Source: Planctomycetota bacterium (GTDB taxonomy: Bacteria > Planctomycetota > UBA1135 > UBA2386). From it: DNA of 64,000 bases. A program made the translations under genes and the position numbers. The stretch covers positions 1 to 64,000 of the forward strand of contig JADLFX010000050.1 of NCBI GenBank assembly GCA_020849665.1. The letters run 5' to 3'. Numbering within the stretch: position 1 is the stretch's first letter; each line of letters begins with the position of its first letter. The notes below the pieces were generated by a model. It was not told the DNA's origin, did no database searches, and was given only the letters and a program-made list of their open reading frames with translations. Below are positions 7,818 to 16,507 of the stretch, in pieces.

Positions 7818-9101
7818 CTACTTGCCCAGGCAGAAGCGCGCGAACACCCGGTCCAGGACCCCCTCGGGGGAGGAACGTCCGTGCACCTGGTCGAGTGCCT
7901 CCAGCGCCAGCGCCAGCTCTGCGGCGGCCACTTCGTCGCCGAGGCCCGCGCTCCCGGCGGCCTCCGCCCGTGCCAGGGCCGCGTCGGCGCCATCGAGGTG
8001 ATCGCGCACCCGGGTGAAGACCGTCTCCGGCGCGCCACCACCGCAGGCGGCGAGGAACGCACGCAGGGGCTCCAGCCCGTCCCCGCGCGGTGCACAGACG
8101 TCGAACCGCGGCACGGCCGGCAGCCCGGGCACTTCCGGCGGCTCGCGCAGGAGGTCCCGCTTGGTGACCACCACGGCGAGCACCGGCAGGGCCGTCGGCG
8201 GCACCCTCGGCCGGACGCCGTCCACCACCAGGATGGCGCCCTGCGCGCGCCCCGCGAGACGGTCGCGCAAGGCCAACGCCTCGGCCTCCACCCCGCCGGC
8301 ACCCTCGATCTCGCCGGGGCCATCCAGCAGGACGACGCCCTCGGCGACCGCCACCCCGAGGACATCGCGGGTGGTCCCGGGCACGGGACTGACCAGGTGG
8401 GCTGGCCCGCCGCCCAACGCGTTGCACAGGGACGACTTCCCCGCGTTGGCGTAGCCCACCAGGAGCACCTCGCCCCCGGGGCGGGCCGCGGGCAAGCCGG
8501 CGCGCAGCCCGGCCAACCGCTGCCGCACGGCGCGCAGGCCGGGAAGCCAGTCGCCGGGGTCCACGGCGCCGGTCTCCTCGGCGGTGAAGTCCAGGCCCGA
8601 CTCCAGCACCGCCCGCAGGTCCTGGATCGCCATGCGCAGCGCGGTCACCGCCTCGGCCAGCCCACCGTGCTGGTAGGCGGCCGCCGCGCGCCGCTCGGCC
8701 TCGGTGGACGCCTGGATCGCGGCCAGCACTCCCTCGGCCTCCAGGAGCGAGAGCCGGCCGTGCTGGTACGCGCGCCGCGTGAACTCGCCGGGGAGCGCAG
8801 GCCGCGCGGCCGGCGCCAGCGCCGCCCCGACCTCCGCCAGGAGCAGCGGGGCGCCGGGGAGGTGCAGCTCGACGACGTCCTCGCCCGTGAACGAGCGCGG
8901 GCCGGGCATGACGAGGACCAGCACGGGCAGGCTCGCGCCCAGGATGCGCAGCGTGTGGACGCCGGCGGCGCGCGCCCGCGGCAGGGGCTCGGCGAGCAGG
9001 GCCGCGACCGCGGCGCACGCCGCGGGGCCGGAGACGCGGATCACCCCCCGCTCCGCCCGGCCGGGCGGCGAGGCCACCGCGTGGATCGTGTCGTCCAGCA
9101 T
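7818..9101 (-). CDS. mnmE: tRNA modification GTPase MnmE
   Basis: 427 residues, slightly short for the family (about 450). With MnmG it installs carboxymethylaminomethyl groups at the wobble uridine of tRNAs. The N-terminal folate-binding domain (about 1-115) has GVIRVSGP and the conserved PGEFTRRAY segment. A helical domain carries the inserted G domain: G1 GYANAGKSS (216-224), the K-loop/G2 PGTTRD, G3 as DGPG instead of the common DTAG, and TKRD as G4. The C-terminus FCLGK corresponds to the invariant FC(I/L)GK that holds the catalytic cysteine. ATG 9101 has GAGGGAG just upstream. It follows yidC by 48 bases, a frequent neighbour pair. mnmG is not in the window. Confidence 0.95.
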   Translation of the reverse strand: MLDDTIHAVASPPGRAERGVIRVSGPAACAAVAALLAEPLPRARAAGVHTLRILGASLPVLVLVMPGPRSFTGEDVVELHLPGAPLLLAEVGAALAPAARPALPGEFTRRAYQHGRLSLLEAEGVLAAIQASTEAERRAAAAYQHGGLAEAVTALRMAIQDLRAVLESGLDFTAEETGAVDPGDWLPGLRAVRQRLAGLRAGLPAARPGGEVLLVGYANAGKSSLCNALGGGPAHLVSPVPGTTRDVLGVAVAEGVVLLDGPGEIEGAGGVEAEALALRDRLAGRAQGAILVVDGVRPRVPPTALPVLAVVVTKRDLLREPPEVPGLPAVPRFDVCAPRGDGLEPLRAFLAACGGGAPETVFTRVRDHLDGADAALARAEAAGSAGLGDEVAAAELALALEALDQVHGRSSPEGVLDRVFARFCLGK

Positions 9102-9149
9102 CGCTCCCTCGCGCCGCCGCCGCGCGGCAGCCGTGGACCGGTCCCCTGC

Positions 9150-11033
9150 TCAGAACATCGGCATGGGCGCCGGCGTCGCCGTGTCGGTGCGCATCGGTCC
9201 GAGGATCTTCAGCGTGATCTTCTGCTCCACGAGCGACCATGCCGCGGAGGTCACCATGTAGACCATCAGGCCCGAGGCGTAGTTGTAGAGCATCACGCCG
9301 AAGAGCACCGGCATGTAGCGCATGATCACCGCCACCTGGCGCTGCTGCGGATCGCTGGGCAGGGGCATCTTCAGCTGCAGGATCAGGAAGAGGCCGATCC
9401 ACACCAGGGGCAGCAGGTTGAAGTGCGGCACCCAGGGCAGCCCGATGTGGAAGAGCTGGTCGGCCTGGCTCAGGTCTTCGATCCACAGGAAGAACGGCTG
9501 GTGGCGCAGCTCGTACGCGGCGCGGATCGCGGCGAAGAGGCCGATGAAGATCGGCATCGTGATGAAGATCGGCAGGCAGCCGCCCAGCGGCGGGAAGAGC
9601 TTGTGCTTGCGCTGGAACACCGCCATCTCCTCGCGCTGCTTCTTCGGATCCTTGGCGTAGCGCTTCTGGATCGCCTCCATCTCCGGCTTGAGGCGCGCCA
9701 TCTTCTCGCCGAACGCGCGCATCGACCTCTGCATCCGCAGGTTCAGGGGCACGAGCGAGCCGCGCACCAGCACGGTGAGCATCATGATCGCGACGCCCCA
9801 GCTCGACACGAGGTCGTGGAAGAGGTTGAGCAGCCAGAGCAGGACGCGCCCCATCGTCACCGAGCCCGGAATCGTGCAGAAGCAGCCGGGGTTGAGGTCG
9901 TGCTCGATGATGCCCGCGAAGCGCTCGTGGTCCTTGTCCTCGCCGAACACGCGCGCCGACTTGGGCCCCAGGTAGAGGCGGTAGTTCAGCTCCGTGGCAC
10001 TGCCGGCGTCCGGCACACGCAGCCGCAGGCTGTAGAGCGCGCGCGGCACCGAATGCGCGTCGATACCGCCCTGCGGGTGCGGCGGCACGGATTCCACGTG
10101 CACCGAGTAGAGCGCCTCGCGCGAGGCGCGATCGTCCGGGTAGAGGAACGCCGCGAAGAAGCGGTTGCTGACCCCGGCGAAGTCGATCAGGTTCTCGCCC
10201 GCCGCAGCCACGAGGTCCGTCCAGGCCTCCTTGGCCTCGGGCCGCACCACCTTGGTGAGTTCGGCCTGGGTCTTCTGATCCACCACCCGGCCGAACGCCA
10301 CCGCCGGATTGCCGAACACCCAGTCGGCCTTCGGGTTGGGCAGGGTGGGCCCGCGCAGGATGAAACGGTACTGCGCGCCGACGTCCGGCCGCGCCGTGCT
10401 CGCGCGCAGCTGGATGCCGAGCAGGAGCTCGCGCTTGCCGGGCACGTGGCGGTAGGTGCGCACCAGGGTGAGCCCGCCGCCGAGTTCGAGCGAGAAGCGC
10501 ACGCCGTCCTCGAGGTCCTCCTGATCCCAGCGCTGCGGCTGTCCGGTGCGCGGATCGACGCCACCGTCCAGGGGCGTGAGCGGGAACTGGCGCACGCGTC
10601 CGGGCTCCTCCTCGAGGACCACCGACCACATGCCGCGTTCCATCTCGTCCACCAGCGCGTAGTAGGCCTCCGGCGGCGGCGAGGGCTGGCGCAGGGAGCC
10701 CGGCTCGGCGCTGTGGTCGAGGAGGCGCAGGCGCACGAGGGCCGCACCCGCGCTGTCGAAGGTGGCCTGGAACGCTCCCTTCTCTCCCGGCTTGCCCAGG
10801 CTGAGCTCGCGCCGCGCCTGACCCCTCGCCGGGCGGGTCGCCGGCGCGTCCGCGCGCGTGGTGAGCGCCTGGGCCTGTTCCTGGGTGAGGGGCGGCGCCG
10901 CCGGGGGAGCCTCGTGGCCCGGCTGCGCCGGCTTCTCCCGGAAGAAGAGCATGTAGACCAGCACCAGGACGAGGACGGGCAGGAGGAAGCCGGTGAGCCT
11001 GCGTTCCATGCGGGGCTTGTCGGGCTTGGGCAT
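9150..11033 (-). CDS. yidC: Membrane protein insertase YidC
   Basis: 627 residues, the long Gram-negative type. YidC inserts and folds inner-membrane proteins, alone or with the Sec translocon. It has an N-terminal transmembrane helix (about residues 13-30), a large periplasmic beta-sandwich domain (about 60-390), and the conserved C-terminal core with five helices: SWGVAIMMLTVLVR with the conserved groove arginine, a charged cytoplasmic hairpin (LKPEMEAIQKRY), the GGCLPIFITMPIFIGLF segment, and PVLFGVMLYNYASGLMVYM. The F-type ATP synthase c subunit encoded at 48702-48977 is a classical YidC client. It precedes mnmE, while the usual rpmH and rnpA upstream are replaced by a metallophosphatase gene 85 bases away. 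Confidence 0.97.
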   Translation of the reverse strand: MPKPDKPRMERRLTGFLLPVLVLVLVYMLFFREKPAQPGHEAPPAAPPLTQEQAQALTTRADAPATRPARGQARRELSLGKPGEKGAFQATFDSAGAALVRLRLLDHSAEPGSLRQPSPPPEAYYALVDEMERGMWSVVLEEEPGRVRQFPLTPLDGGVDPRTGQPQRWDQEDLEDGVRFSLELGGGLTLVRTYRHVPGKRELLLGIQLRASTARPDVGAQYRFILRGPTLPNPKADWVFGNPAVAFGRVVDQKTQAELTKVVRPEAKEAWTDLVAAAGENLIDFAGVSNRFFAAFLYPDDRASREALYSVHVESVPPHPQGGIDAHSVPRALYSLRLRVPDAGSATELNYRLYLGPKSARVFGEDKDHERFAGIIEHDLNPGCFCTIPGSVTMGRVLLWLLNLFHDLVSSWGVAIMMLTVLVRGSLVPLNLRMQRSMRAFGEKMARLKPEMEAIQKRYAKDPKKQREEMAVFQRKHKLFPPLGGCLPIFITMPIFIGLFAAIRAAYELRHQPFFLWIEDLSQADQLFHIGLPWVPHFNLLPLVWIGLFLILQLKMPLPSDPQQRQVAVIMRYMPVLFGVMLYNYASGLMVYMVTSAAWSLVEQKITLKILGPMRTDTATPAPMPMF

Positions 11034-11118
11034 TGGGAGCTCTGCGACTCACCCACCGCGGCAGCGGCGCGTCTGAGTCCGGGTCATGGGGTGTCGTGCG
11101 GCACGCGGCGAGGAGGAT

Positions 11119-11874
11119 TCAACGCCCCAAGGCGAGGCGCTCGGCCAGGTATTCGGGAAGTTGCGGCACGGCGCGGATCTTGGCCATCGTGCCCTGCACG
11201 TCGTACGGCACCCGGTGGAAGCGCGCCGCGCTGCCGTCGAAGGTGACGAACGACGCGCGCGGGTCGCCGTCCCGCGGCTGGCCGACCGAGCCGATGTTCA
11301 CGATCGCGCGTTCGGCGCCGAGCTGGAACACGCCGTTCAGCATGTCGGGGGAGCGGTAGCCCCCCGACTCCAGGTAGACGCCGGGCACGTGGCTGTGGCC
11401 CACGAAGCAGACCCGGGCGTCGCCCATCCGCGCGAAGCAGCCCTGCATCTTGGCGGAGTCCTCGGCGTCCTTGGGCACCATGTACTCCTTCACGGGGTCG
11501 CGGGGCGAGCCGTGCACCAGGAGCATCTGCCCCTCGCGGTGCGACTCCTTCATCGCGCCCAGGTACTTCCACAGGCGCATGTTCTCGTCGCGCGGCTTGT
11601 CGCGCCGGTTCATCTGGTCGCGGGTCCAATCGATCGCCGCGCGCGCCCTGGGATTGAAGTCCGAGGCATAGAACATCGCTCCATGCTCGTGGTTGCCCAG
11701 CAGCGAGAACTCGCAGCGCTGCATCACCGTGAGCAGGGTCTCGCGCGGCTCGGGGCCGTAGCCGATCACGTCGCCCAGGCAGAGGATGCGCCCGATCTCG
11801 AGACGGTCGATCTCCGCCAGCACCGTGTTCAGCGCCTCGGTGTTGCTGTGGATGTCGGAGATGAAGGCGATCAT
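11119..11874 (-). CDS. Calcineurin-like metallophosphoesterase
   Basis: 251 residues of the YfcE/bacterial diadenosine-tetraphosphatase-like group. The dimetal motifs are all present: FISDIHSN near the N-terminus, LGDVIGYGP, LGNHEHG, a histidine in LLVHGSPRDP, and FVGHSHVPG followed by NIGSVGQPRDGDP. These proteins hydrolyse phosphodiester or phosphomonoester bonds with two metal ions; the substrate here cannot be told. ATG 11874 immediately starts the first beta strand (MIAFISDIHSN). No Shine-Dalgarno sequence is evident, but TACCGT lies 15 bases upstream. It heads the stretch leading to yidC and mnmE and diverges from the PPIase gene. Confidence 0.88.
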   Translation of the reverse strand: MIAFISDIHSNTEALNTVLAEIDRLEIGRILCLGDVIGYGPEPRETLLTVMQRCEFSLLGNHEHGAMFYASDFNPRARAAIDWTRDQMNRRDKPRDENMRLWKYLGAMKESHREGQMLLVHGSPRDPVKEYMVPKDAEDSAKMQGCFARMGDARVCFVGHSHVPGVYLESGGYRSPDMLNGVFQLGAERAIVNIGSVGQPRDGDPRASFVTFDGSAARFHRVPYDVQGTMAKIRAVPQLPEYLAERLALGR

Positions 11875-11889
11875 GCCGCGAGCCGGGGG

Positions 11890-11895
11890 ACGGTA
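11890..11895 (-). promoter_or_regulatory. -10-like TACCGT before the metallophosphoesterase gene
   Basis: TACCGT read on the minus strand (11895-11890), 15 bases from the start codon, followed by a C run. The same TACCGTCCC sequence precedes the genes starting at 22388 and 35300. No -35 hexamer was recognised. Confidence 0.35.
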
Positions 11896-11975
11896 GCGGC
11901 GTGCATCTCGCCACGGAAGCGCCAAGCGCGTGCGGAGCCGGCGGAACCCCCGCGCACGCGCGGGGCGGCCCGGCC

Positions 11976-11981
11976 TAGAAT
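11976..11981 (+). promoter_or_regulatory. -10 candidate TAGAAT before the PPIase-miaA-rsmG operon
   Basis: TAGAAT (four of six to TATAAT plus the key T-A...T positions) stands 11 bases before the ATG at 11993 in otherwise extremely GC-rich sequence. With a start point 6-8 bases downstream, the mRNA would have a leader of only a few bases. No Shine-Dalgarno sequence is present. Confidence 0.45.
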
Positions 11982-11992
11982 CCCCGCCCGCC

Positions 11993-12985
11993 ATGCTGGC
12001 CCTATCCTGTGCGCTGCTCCTCGCGCTGCCCCAGGCTCCCGAAGCCGAGGTCCTGGTGCGCCTCCCTGCGGGGATCACCGTGACCCGTGCGGAGTACCGC
12101 GACCACCTCGAGGCCACCGTCGGCGGGGCCCGCCTCGAGGAACTGGTGCTGGACCGGATCCTGGCGCGCGAGGTCGAAGCCCTGTCCGTCGCGTCCATCC
12201 CCCCCGCGACGCGCGCGATCCTGGCCGATCCCGCCGCCGAGGTCCGCGCCCGCCTGGCCGAACGCATCGCCAAGGACCACGGCGGCGACCGCGATGCCTG
12301 GGTGCGCCTGCAGGAACGCCTGGGGCTGGCGGTGGCGGAAGTGGAACGGGCGACGCTGCTGCAGGTGCTGCGTGATGCGCGCACCGCGGCGCTGGTGCAG
12401 ACCCGCCGCGGCACCGATGCCGCCGCCGTCCGCCGGGCATTCGAGGAGCACTACGGAGTGGACGGGCAACGGGCCGTGGTCCGCCACGCCCTGGTCTCGT
12501 TCGGCGCCGTGCGTGCCCAGCTGCGCGCCGGCCACGACGCCCACGAGCATCCCGCGCCCGCCGAGGCCGACGTGGAGGCGCGGGCCCGCACGCGCGCCGA
12601 CGAGCTGGCCGCGCTCGCGCGGCAGGGCGCACCGTTTCACGAGCTGGTCCTGCGGGGCGACGACCCCGCGGCTCGCGCCGCGGCCCAGGATCCGGGACTG
12701 CGCGAGCGGGCCGGCCGGATCGAGGGCTACAACTACCAGCACTTCGGCGTGGAGTTCGCAGCCGCCGTGCGGGCGATGCAGCCCGGCGAGGTGCGTGGGC
12801 CGGTGCGCACCACGTACGGCTACCACTGGATCCTGCTGGAGAGCCGCACCACCACGAAGCTCGCCGACGTGCAGGAGCGCGTGCTCGAGCTCCTGCGTCA
12901 GGAGCCTCCCCGGCTGGCGGAACAGCGCGAGCTCGTCGCGGAACTGCGCACGAAGTACCAGGTGACGAGGCCGCTGCCGAGATGA
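11993..12985 (+). CDS. PpiC/parvulin-type peptidyl-prolyl isomerase, exported
   Basis: 330 residues. The start MLALSCALLLALPQA is a short signal sequence, so the protein probably works in the periplasm as a folding helper of the SurA/PrsA kind. The middle (about 30-175) is helical and charged, like the chaperone part of such proteins. The isomerase domain spans about 170-300: RHALVSF, a long Ala/Glu/Arg helix, FHELVLRGDDPA and the closing PGEVRGPVRTTYGYHWILLE, where the GYHWI segment is the parvulin hallmark. ATG 11993 is chosen for the signal and its position behind TAGAAT. The stop codon overlaps the start of miaA by four bases (ATGA). Confidence 0.85.
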   Translation: MLALSCALLLALPQAPEAEVLVRLPAGITVTRAEYRDHLEATVGGARLEELVLDRILAREVEALSVASIPPATRAILADPAAEVRARLAERIAKDHGGDRDAWVRLQERLGLAVAEVERATLLQVLRDARTAALVQTRRGTDAAAVRRAFEEHYGVDGQRAVVRHALVSFGAVRAQLRAGHDAHEHPAPAEADVEARARTRADELAALARQGAPFHELVLRGDDPAARAAAQDPGLRERAGRIEGYNYQHFGVEFAAAVRAMQPGEVRGPVRTTYGYHWILLESRTTTKLADVQERVLELLRQEPPRLAEQRELVAELRTKYQVTRPLPR

Positions 12986-13911
12986 GCGACACCGGACCGG
13001 TGTGGGTCCTCACCGGACCCACCGCCTCGGGCAAGTCCGCGCTGGCGGTGGCCCTGGCCGAGCGGCTCGGCGCCGCCGTGCTCTCGATGGACTCCATGGC
13101 CGTGTACCGGCGCATGGACATCGGCACCGCCAAGCCCGACGCCGCGCACCGCGCCCGTGTCCCGCATCACCTGATCGACCTCGTGGAGCCCTGGGAGTCG
13201 TTCGACGTGAGCCGCTGGTGCGCCCTGGCCGAGGCCGCCATCGCGGCCGAGCGCGCGGCGGGTCGCCAGCCGTTCTTCGTGGGCGGCACGCCGCTCTACC
13301 TGATGGCGCTCGGCAAGGGACTCAGCGCGCGCGCCCCCGCCGATCCCGCGCTGCGGTCCGAGCTGCGCGCCCGCGAGGCGGCGGCGCCAGGCACGCTGCA
13401 CGCCGAGCTGCTGACCCGCGATCCCGTGGCGGCGGCCCGCATCCACCCGCGCGACACCCGGCGCCTGATCCGGGCCCTGGAGGTGCAGGCCATCACCGGC
13501 GCGCCGATCTCGGCGCAACAGGACTCGTTCGACGCCCCCGGCTGGCGCATCCCGCTGCGCGTCGTCGCGCTCTCCGTGCCGCGGGAGGTCCTGCACGAGC
13601 GCGTCCGGCAGCGCACACGCGCCATGCTGGCGGCGGGCCTGGTCGCGGAGACCGAGGCGATCCTGGCGGCCGGCGGCTTCTCGCGCGAGGCGGGCGCGGC
13701 GATCGGCTACGCCGAGGCGCGTGCGTGGCTGCGCGGCGCGGTCCGGGACGAGGAGGAGCTGCGCAACCTCATCCGGCGCGCCACGCACCGCCTGATCCGC
13801 CGCCAGACCACCTGGCTGCGGCGGATCCCGGGCGTGCGCTGGATCGCACCCGAGGCGGGCGTGGACGGCATCCTGGCGGCGTTCGCCGCGGCGGTCCCGC
13901 ATGCCTCCTGA
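12982..13911 (+). CDS. miaA: tRNA dimethylallyltransferase MiaA
   Basis: 309 residues, normal length. It transfers a dimethylallyl group from DMAPP to the N6 of A37 in tRNAs that read codons starting with U. The P-loop GPTASGKSAL is near residue 11, followed by SMDSMAVYRRMDIGTAKP (the conserved D-S-x-x-V-Y-R segment) and PHHLIDLVEPWESF. FFVGGTPLYLMAL matches the family's VGGTGLY segment, and later HPRDTRRLIRALEV carries the RRxxRALE tRNA-binding helix. It is coupled to the upstream isomerase gene by an ATGA overlap and overlaps rsmG by 11 bases. Confidence 0.97.
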   Translation: MSDTGPVWVLTGPTASGKSALAVALAERLGAAVLSMDSMAVYRRMDIGTAKPDAAHRARVPHHLIDLVEPWESFDVSRWCALAEAAIAAERAAGRQPFFVGGTPLYLMALGKGLSARAPADPALRSELRAREAAAPGTLHAELLTRDPVAAARIHPRDTRRLIRALEVQAITGAPISAQQDSFDAPGWRIPLRVVALSVPREVLHERVRQRTRAMLAAGLVAETEAILAAGGFSREAGAAIGYAEARAWLRGAVRDEEELRNLIRRATHRLIRRQTTWLRRIPGVRWIAPEAGVDGILAAFAAAVPHAS

Positions 13912-14554
13912 TCTCGACCGTCCGGCCGAGCTGCTCCGCCGCGCCGGGGAACTGGGTGTGACCCTGCCGGCCGCGCAGGCCGAGCTCCTCCTGCGCTACC
14001 TGGACGCGATGCTGGAGCGGAACCGAGCCGTGAACCTCACCGCGATCCGCGCGCCCGGCCCGGCCCTGGTCCTGCACGTCCTGGACAGCCTCGCCATCGG
14101 CCGCATGCCCCTGGCGCCGCGCCTGGTCCTCGACCTCGGCAGCGGCAACGGCTTCCCGGGAGTGGCGGTCGCGGCGCTCTGGCCCGACGCGTCGGTCGCG
14201 CTCGTGGAACGCACCGCCAAGAAGGCGCGCGCCCTGGCAGAAGTGACCCGGCAGGCGGGCTTCGCCCACGTCTCGGTCGTGTGCGCCGACGCCGCGCAGC
14301 TGCCGGCTCTGCAACCGCGGCGCCGCCACGCCGCCGACCTGCTCACGGCCCGGGCCGTCGGCACACCGCAGGCCATGGGCCGGCTCGCGGCTCCGCTCGC
14401 CGCGCCGAGGGCGGCCCTGGTGCTCTGGCTGGACGCGGATGCCGAGGCTCCGCCGTCCCTGCCGGGCGGATGGCACCGTCAAGAGGTCCTGGGCTATGCC
14501 CTGCCCGAGCCCGCCGCCCGTGCGCGGCGCCTGGCCCGCTACACGAAGGTGTGA
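13901..14554 (+). CDS. rsmG: 16S rRNA (guanine-527-N7)-methyltransferase RsmG
   Basis: 217 residues, as expected. It methylates G527 of 16S rRNA using S-adenosylmethionine. Family marks are ERNRAVNLTAI, HVLDSLA, the SAM-binding loop LDLGSGNGFPGVAVA, and VALVERTAKKARAL. The C-terminal strand has LTARAVG. The start overlaps the end of miaA by 11 bases, which suggests coupling. Formerly called gidB, it often sits beside mnmG and mnmE; here mnmE is about 5 kb away in another operon. A GC hairpin follows at 14597-14618. Confidence 0.95.
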   Translation: MPPDLDRPAELLRRAGELGVTLPAAQAELLLRYLDAMLERNRAVNLTAIRAPGPALVLHVLDSLAIGRMPLAPRLVLDLGSGNGFPGVAVAALWPDASVALVERTAKKARALAEVTRQAGFAHVSVVCADAAQLPALQPRRRHAADLLTARAVGTPQAMGRLAAPLAAPRAALVLWLDADAEAPPSLPGGWHRQEVLGYALPEPAARARRLARYTKV

Positions 14555-14596
14555 AGGCGCCGCCCGGGTCGGCCGCGACAGCGGGCCGGCGTGCAC

Positions 14597-14618
14597 GTCG
14601 CGGGGCCGCGGCCGCGAC
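14597..14618. terminator. GC hairpin between convergent rsmG and a lipoprotein gene
   Basis: GTCGCGG pairs with CCGCGAC around an 8-base loop. It lies in the 72-base gap between two convergent stop codons (14554 and 14627), so it could end transcripts from both sides. There is no T run on either strand. Confidence 0.35.
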
Positions 14619-14626
14619 CCGCGCGC

Positions 14627-14992
14627 TCAGCGCAGGAGGACGGGCACCGAGCCGAGCGCCGTCGTCGTGCCGCGCAGCGTCGCGGTGCCGAGGCCGAGCT
14701 GGCTGTCGTAGTCGATCAGCGGGTCGGTGTCGCTGAAGTTGAAGAAGTGGCGGTCGATCGTGCTGCGGATGTGGGCGAAGTCCCGCTCCATCGCCGAGCC
14801 CCAGCCTCCCCACCGGCGCCGCAACTCGCCGTAGAAGCGCTCGTTGTCGTAGGCGCGCTGGCGCGCGACCGGGTCCTTGTAGCCCTTCTCGAGCTGTTCC
14901 TCGGTGAGGCCGGCACCCTGGCCAGGCCAGGTGACGCAGCTCGGGAGCGCGAAGAGGGAGGTGAGGGCGACGACCGCGAACCAGCGGGACAT
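14627..14992 (-). CDS. Small lipoprotein, function unknown
   Basis: 121 residues. The start MSRWFAVVALTSLFALPSC has a hydrophobic core and a lipobox ending in Cys19 (L-P-S-C), so it should be lipid-anchored. The mature part is hydrophilic with TEEQLEKGYKDP, an Arg/Tyr-rich helix and IDRHFFNFSDTDPLIDYD, then a short Thr/Gly-rich end. No family was recognised. It is a single-gene unit, convergent with rsmG and divergent from hisS, with its own promoter candidate (TTGCCT-17-TAGGTT). GGAAG about 8 bases before the ATG may be its ribosome-binding site. Confidence 0.72.
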   Translation of the reverse strand: MSRWFAVVALTSLFALPSCVTWPGQGAGLTEEQLEKGYKDPVARQRAYDNERFYGELRRRWGGWGSAMERDFAHIRSTIDRHFFNFSDTDPLIDYDSQLGLGTATLRGTTTALGSVPVLLR

Positions 14993-15064
14993 GTTTCGCT
15001 TCCGGGAAGGGTTTGGATCGAGGGGGCCGCGAGGAAGGGTGCCTCGCCAGGGATCAGAGGCGGA

Positions 15065-15093
15065 AACCTAGCCACGGCCGCGGAGCGAGGCAA
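15065..15093 (-). promoter_or_regulatory. Promoter candidate for the small lipoprotein gene
   Basis: On the minus strand TTGCCT (15093-15088), a 17-base spacer, and TAGGTT (15070-15065). The leader would be about 65 bases. The same -10 hexamer TAGGTT occurs on the plus strand before hisS, so the two divergent promoters resemble each other. Confidence 0.45.
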
Positions 15094-15187
15094 ACCAGTT
15101 TCCGCCAATGCGGGAGCCCGGGCCCGACCCGCGGACCAGCACGGTCCGAGAAGCACCCGCGCGCCGGGCGGAGCGGGCCCGCCACGC

Positions 15188-15216
15188 TTCCCGTGTGCAC
15201 GGTGCGGCGTTAGGTT
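15188..15216 (+). promoter_or_regulatory. Promoter candidate for hisS-nadD
   Basis: TAGGTT (15211-15216) stands 7 bases before the hisS ATG; 17 bases upstream is TTCCCG as a poor -35. The start point would fall at or beside the start codon, implying a leaderless transcript. No Shine-Dalgarno sequence is present. Confidence 0.42.
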
Positions 15217-15223
15217 CCGGCCG

Positions 15224-16507
15224 ATGGCCCGCCTGCAAGCCCCCCGCGGCACCGAGGACCTCCTGCCCGAGCGGATCCCCGCCCTCGACTTCGTGTTCGA
15301 GACCTGCCGGGAGGTGTTCGGCCGCTACGGCTACCGCGAGATCCGCACCCCGCTCTTCGAGGAGACCAGCCTCTTCGTGCGCTCGCTGGGCGAGGTCACG
15401 GACGTGGTCGAGAAGGAGATGTTCACCGTCGCGCGCGGGGAGACCAACGTGACCTTCCGGCCCGAGGGCACCGCGCCGGTGGTGCGCGCCTACCTGGAGC
15501 ACAATCTCGACAAGGTGCGGGCGTTCCAGAAGTTCTTCTACATGGGGCCGATGTTCCGCTTCGAGCGCCCGCAGGCCGGGCGCTCGCGCCAGTTCCATCA
15601 GGTCGGGGTGGAGGCCCTGGGTTCGGCCAGCCCCCTGCTCGACGCCGAGGTGATCCTGCTGGCGCACCGCTGCTTCCAGGCCCTCGGCCTCGCCAACTAC
15701 CGCGTGCACCTCAACACCATCGGCGACGCCGCGGACCGCGAGCGCTTCCGCGCCGTGCTCAAGGCGTACTTCACGCCGCTGATGGCGCAGCGCTGCGCCG
15801 ACTGCCAGCAGCGCCTGCAGCGCAACGTGTTCCGGATGCTCGACTGCAAGGTGGCCGGCTGCCAGCCGAGCAACCGCGCCGCGCCGCACTTCCTCGACCA
15901 CGTCTCCGCGGCCACGCGCGCGCGCTTCGACCAGAGCGTCGCGATCCTCGCCGGACTCGACGTGCCGCACGCCGTCGACCCCGCGATCGTGCGCGGCTTC
16001 GACTACTACACCCACACGGTGTTCGAAGTGCGCTGCCACGACCTGGGCGCCCGCGACACGGTCTGCGGCGGCGGCCGCTACGACGGCCTGATCGAGGACC
16101 TGGGCGGGCCGGCGCTTGGCGCGGTCGGCTTCGCGATCGGCGTCACGCCCACCCTGCTCGCGCTCGAGAAGCAGGGCCATCCCGCCATGCGCCCGGCCGA
16201 GCGCGGCGTGCCGATCCTGGTGGCGCCGGTCGGCGCCGCGGACCGCGAAGCGGCGTTCCTGCTCACCGAACGGCTGCGCGCCGCCGGGCTCGCCGCCGAC
16301 ACGGACTACGAGGACAAGAGCCTGAAGGCCATCTTCAAGGCCGCCGACAAGCGCGGGGTGCGCCTCGTGGTCATGCTGGGCGGTGACGAGCGCGCGCGCG
16401 GCGCGGTGAAGGTGAAGGACCTGCAGAGCGGCGCCGAGGTGGAGCTGCCCGACGACGCGGCGCTGGCCGCCGGACTGCGCAGCCGCCTCGCGCCGGCCGC
16501 GCCATGA
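15224..16507 (+). CDS. hisS: Histidine--tRNA ligase
   Basis: 427 residues, typical for bacterial HisRS, which charges tRNA-His. Class II motifs are in order: motif 1 region YGYREIRTPLFEET, motif 2 with MFRFERPQAGRSRQFHQ, the histidine A loops RGFDYYTHTVFE and CGGGRYDGL, and motif 3 GFAIGVTPTLLALE. The C-terminal anticodon-binding domain starts near residue 330 (PILVAPV). ATG 15224 gives the conserved MARLQAPRGTEDLLP start. It is joined to nadD by a 4-base ATGA overlap. A Cys-rich insertion (CADCQQ, DCKVAGC) near residue 190-215 resembles the zinc-ribbon-like insertion seen in some HisRS. Confidence 0.97.
   Translation: MARLQAPRGTEDLLPERIPALDFVFETCREVFGRYGYREIRTPLFEETSLFVRSLGEVTDVVEKEMFTVARGETNVTFRPEGTAPVVRAYLEHNLDKVRAFQKFFYMGPMFRFERPQAGRSRQFHQVGVEALGSASPLLDAEVILLAHRCFQALGLANYRVHLNTIGDAADRERFRAVLKAYFTPLMAQRCADCQQRLQRNVFRMLDCKVAGCQPSNRAAPHFLDHVSAATRARFDQSVAILAGLDVPHAVDPAIVRGFDYYTHTVFEVRCHDLGARDTVCGGGRYDGLIEDLGGPALGAVGFAIGVTPTLLALEKQGHPAMRPAERGVPILVAPVGAADREAAFLLTERLRAAGLAADTDYEDKSLKAIFKAADKRGVRLVVMLGGDERARGAVKVKDLQSGAEVELPDDAALAAGLRSRLAPAAP

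Noticed and set aside
8281-8320. MnmE with a broken G3 motif (DGPG instead of DTAG)
   Set aside because: DGPG still fits DxxG, and G1, the K-loop and the C-terminal FCLGK are intact, so loss of function is not supported.
14555-14626. A tRNA or small RNA between rsmG and the lipoprotein gene
   Set aside because: No T-loop (GTTCGA-type) or cloverleaf pairing; only a GC hairpin is visible.
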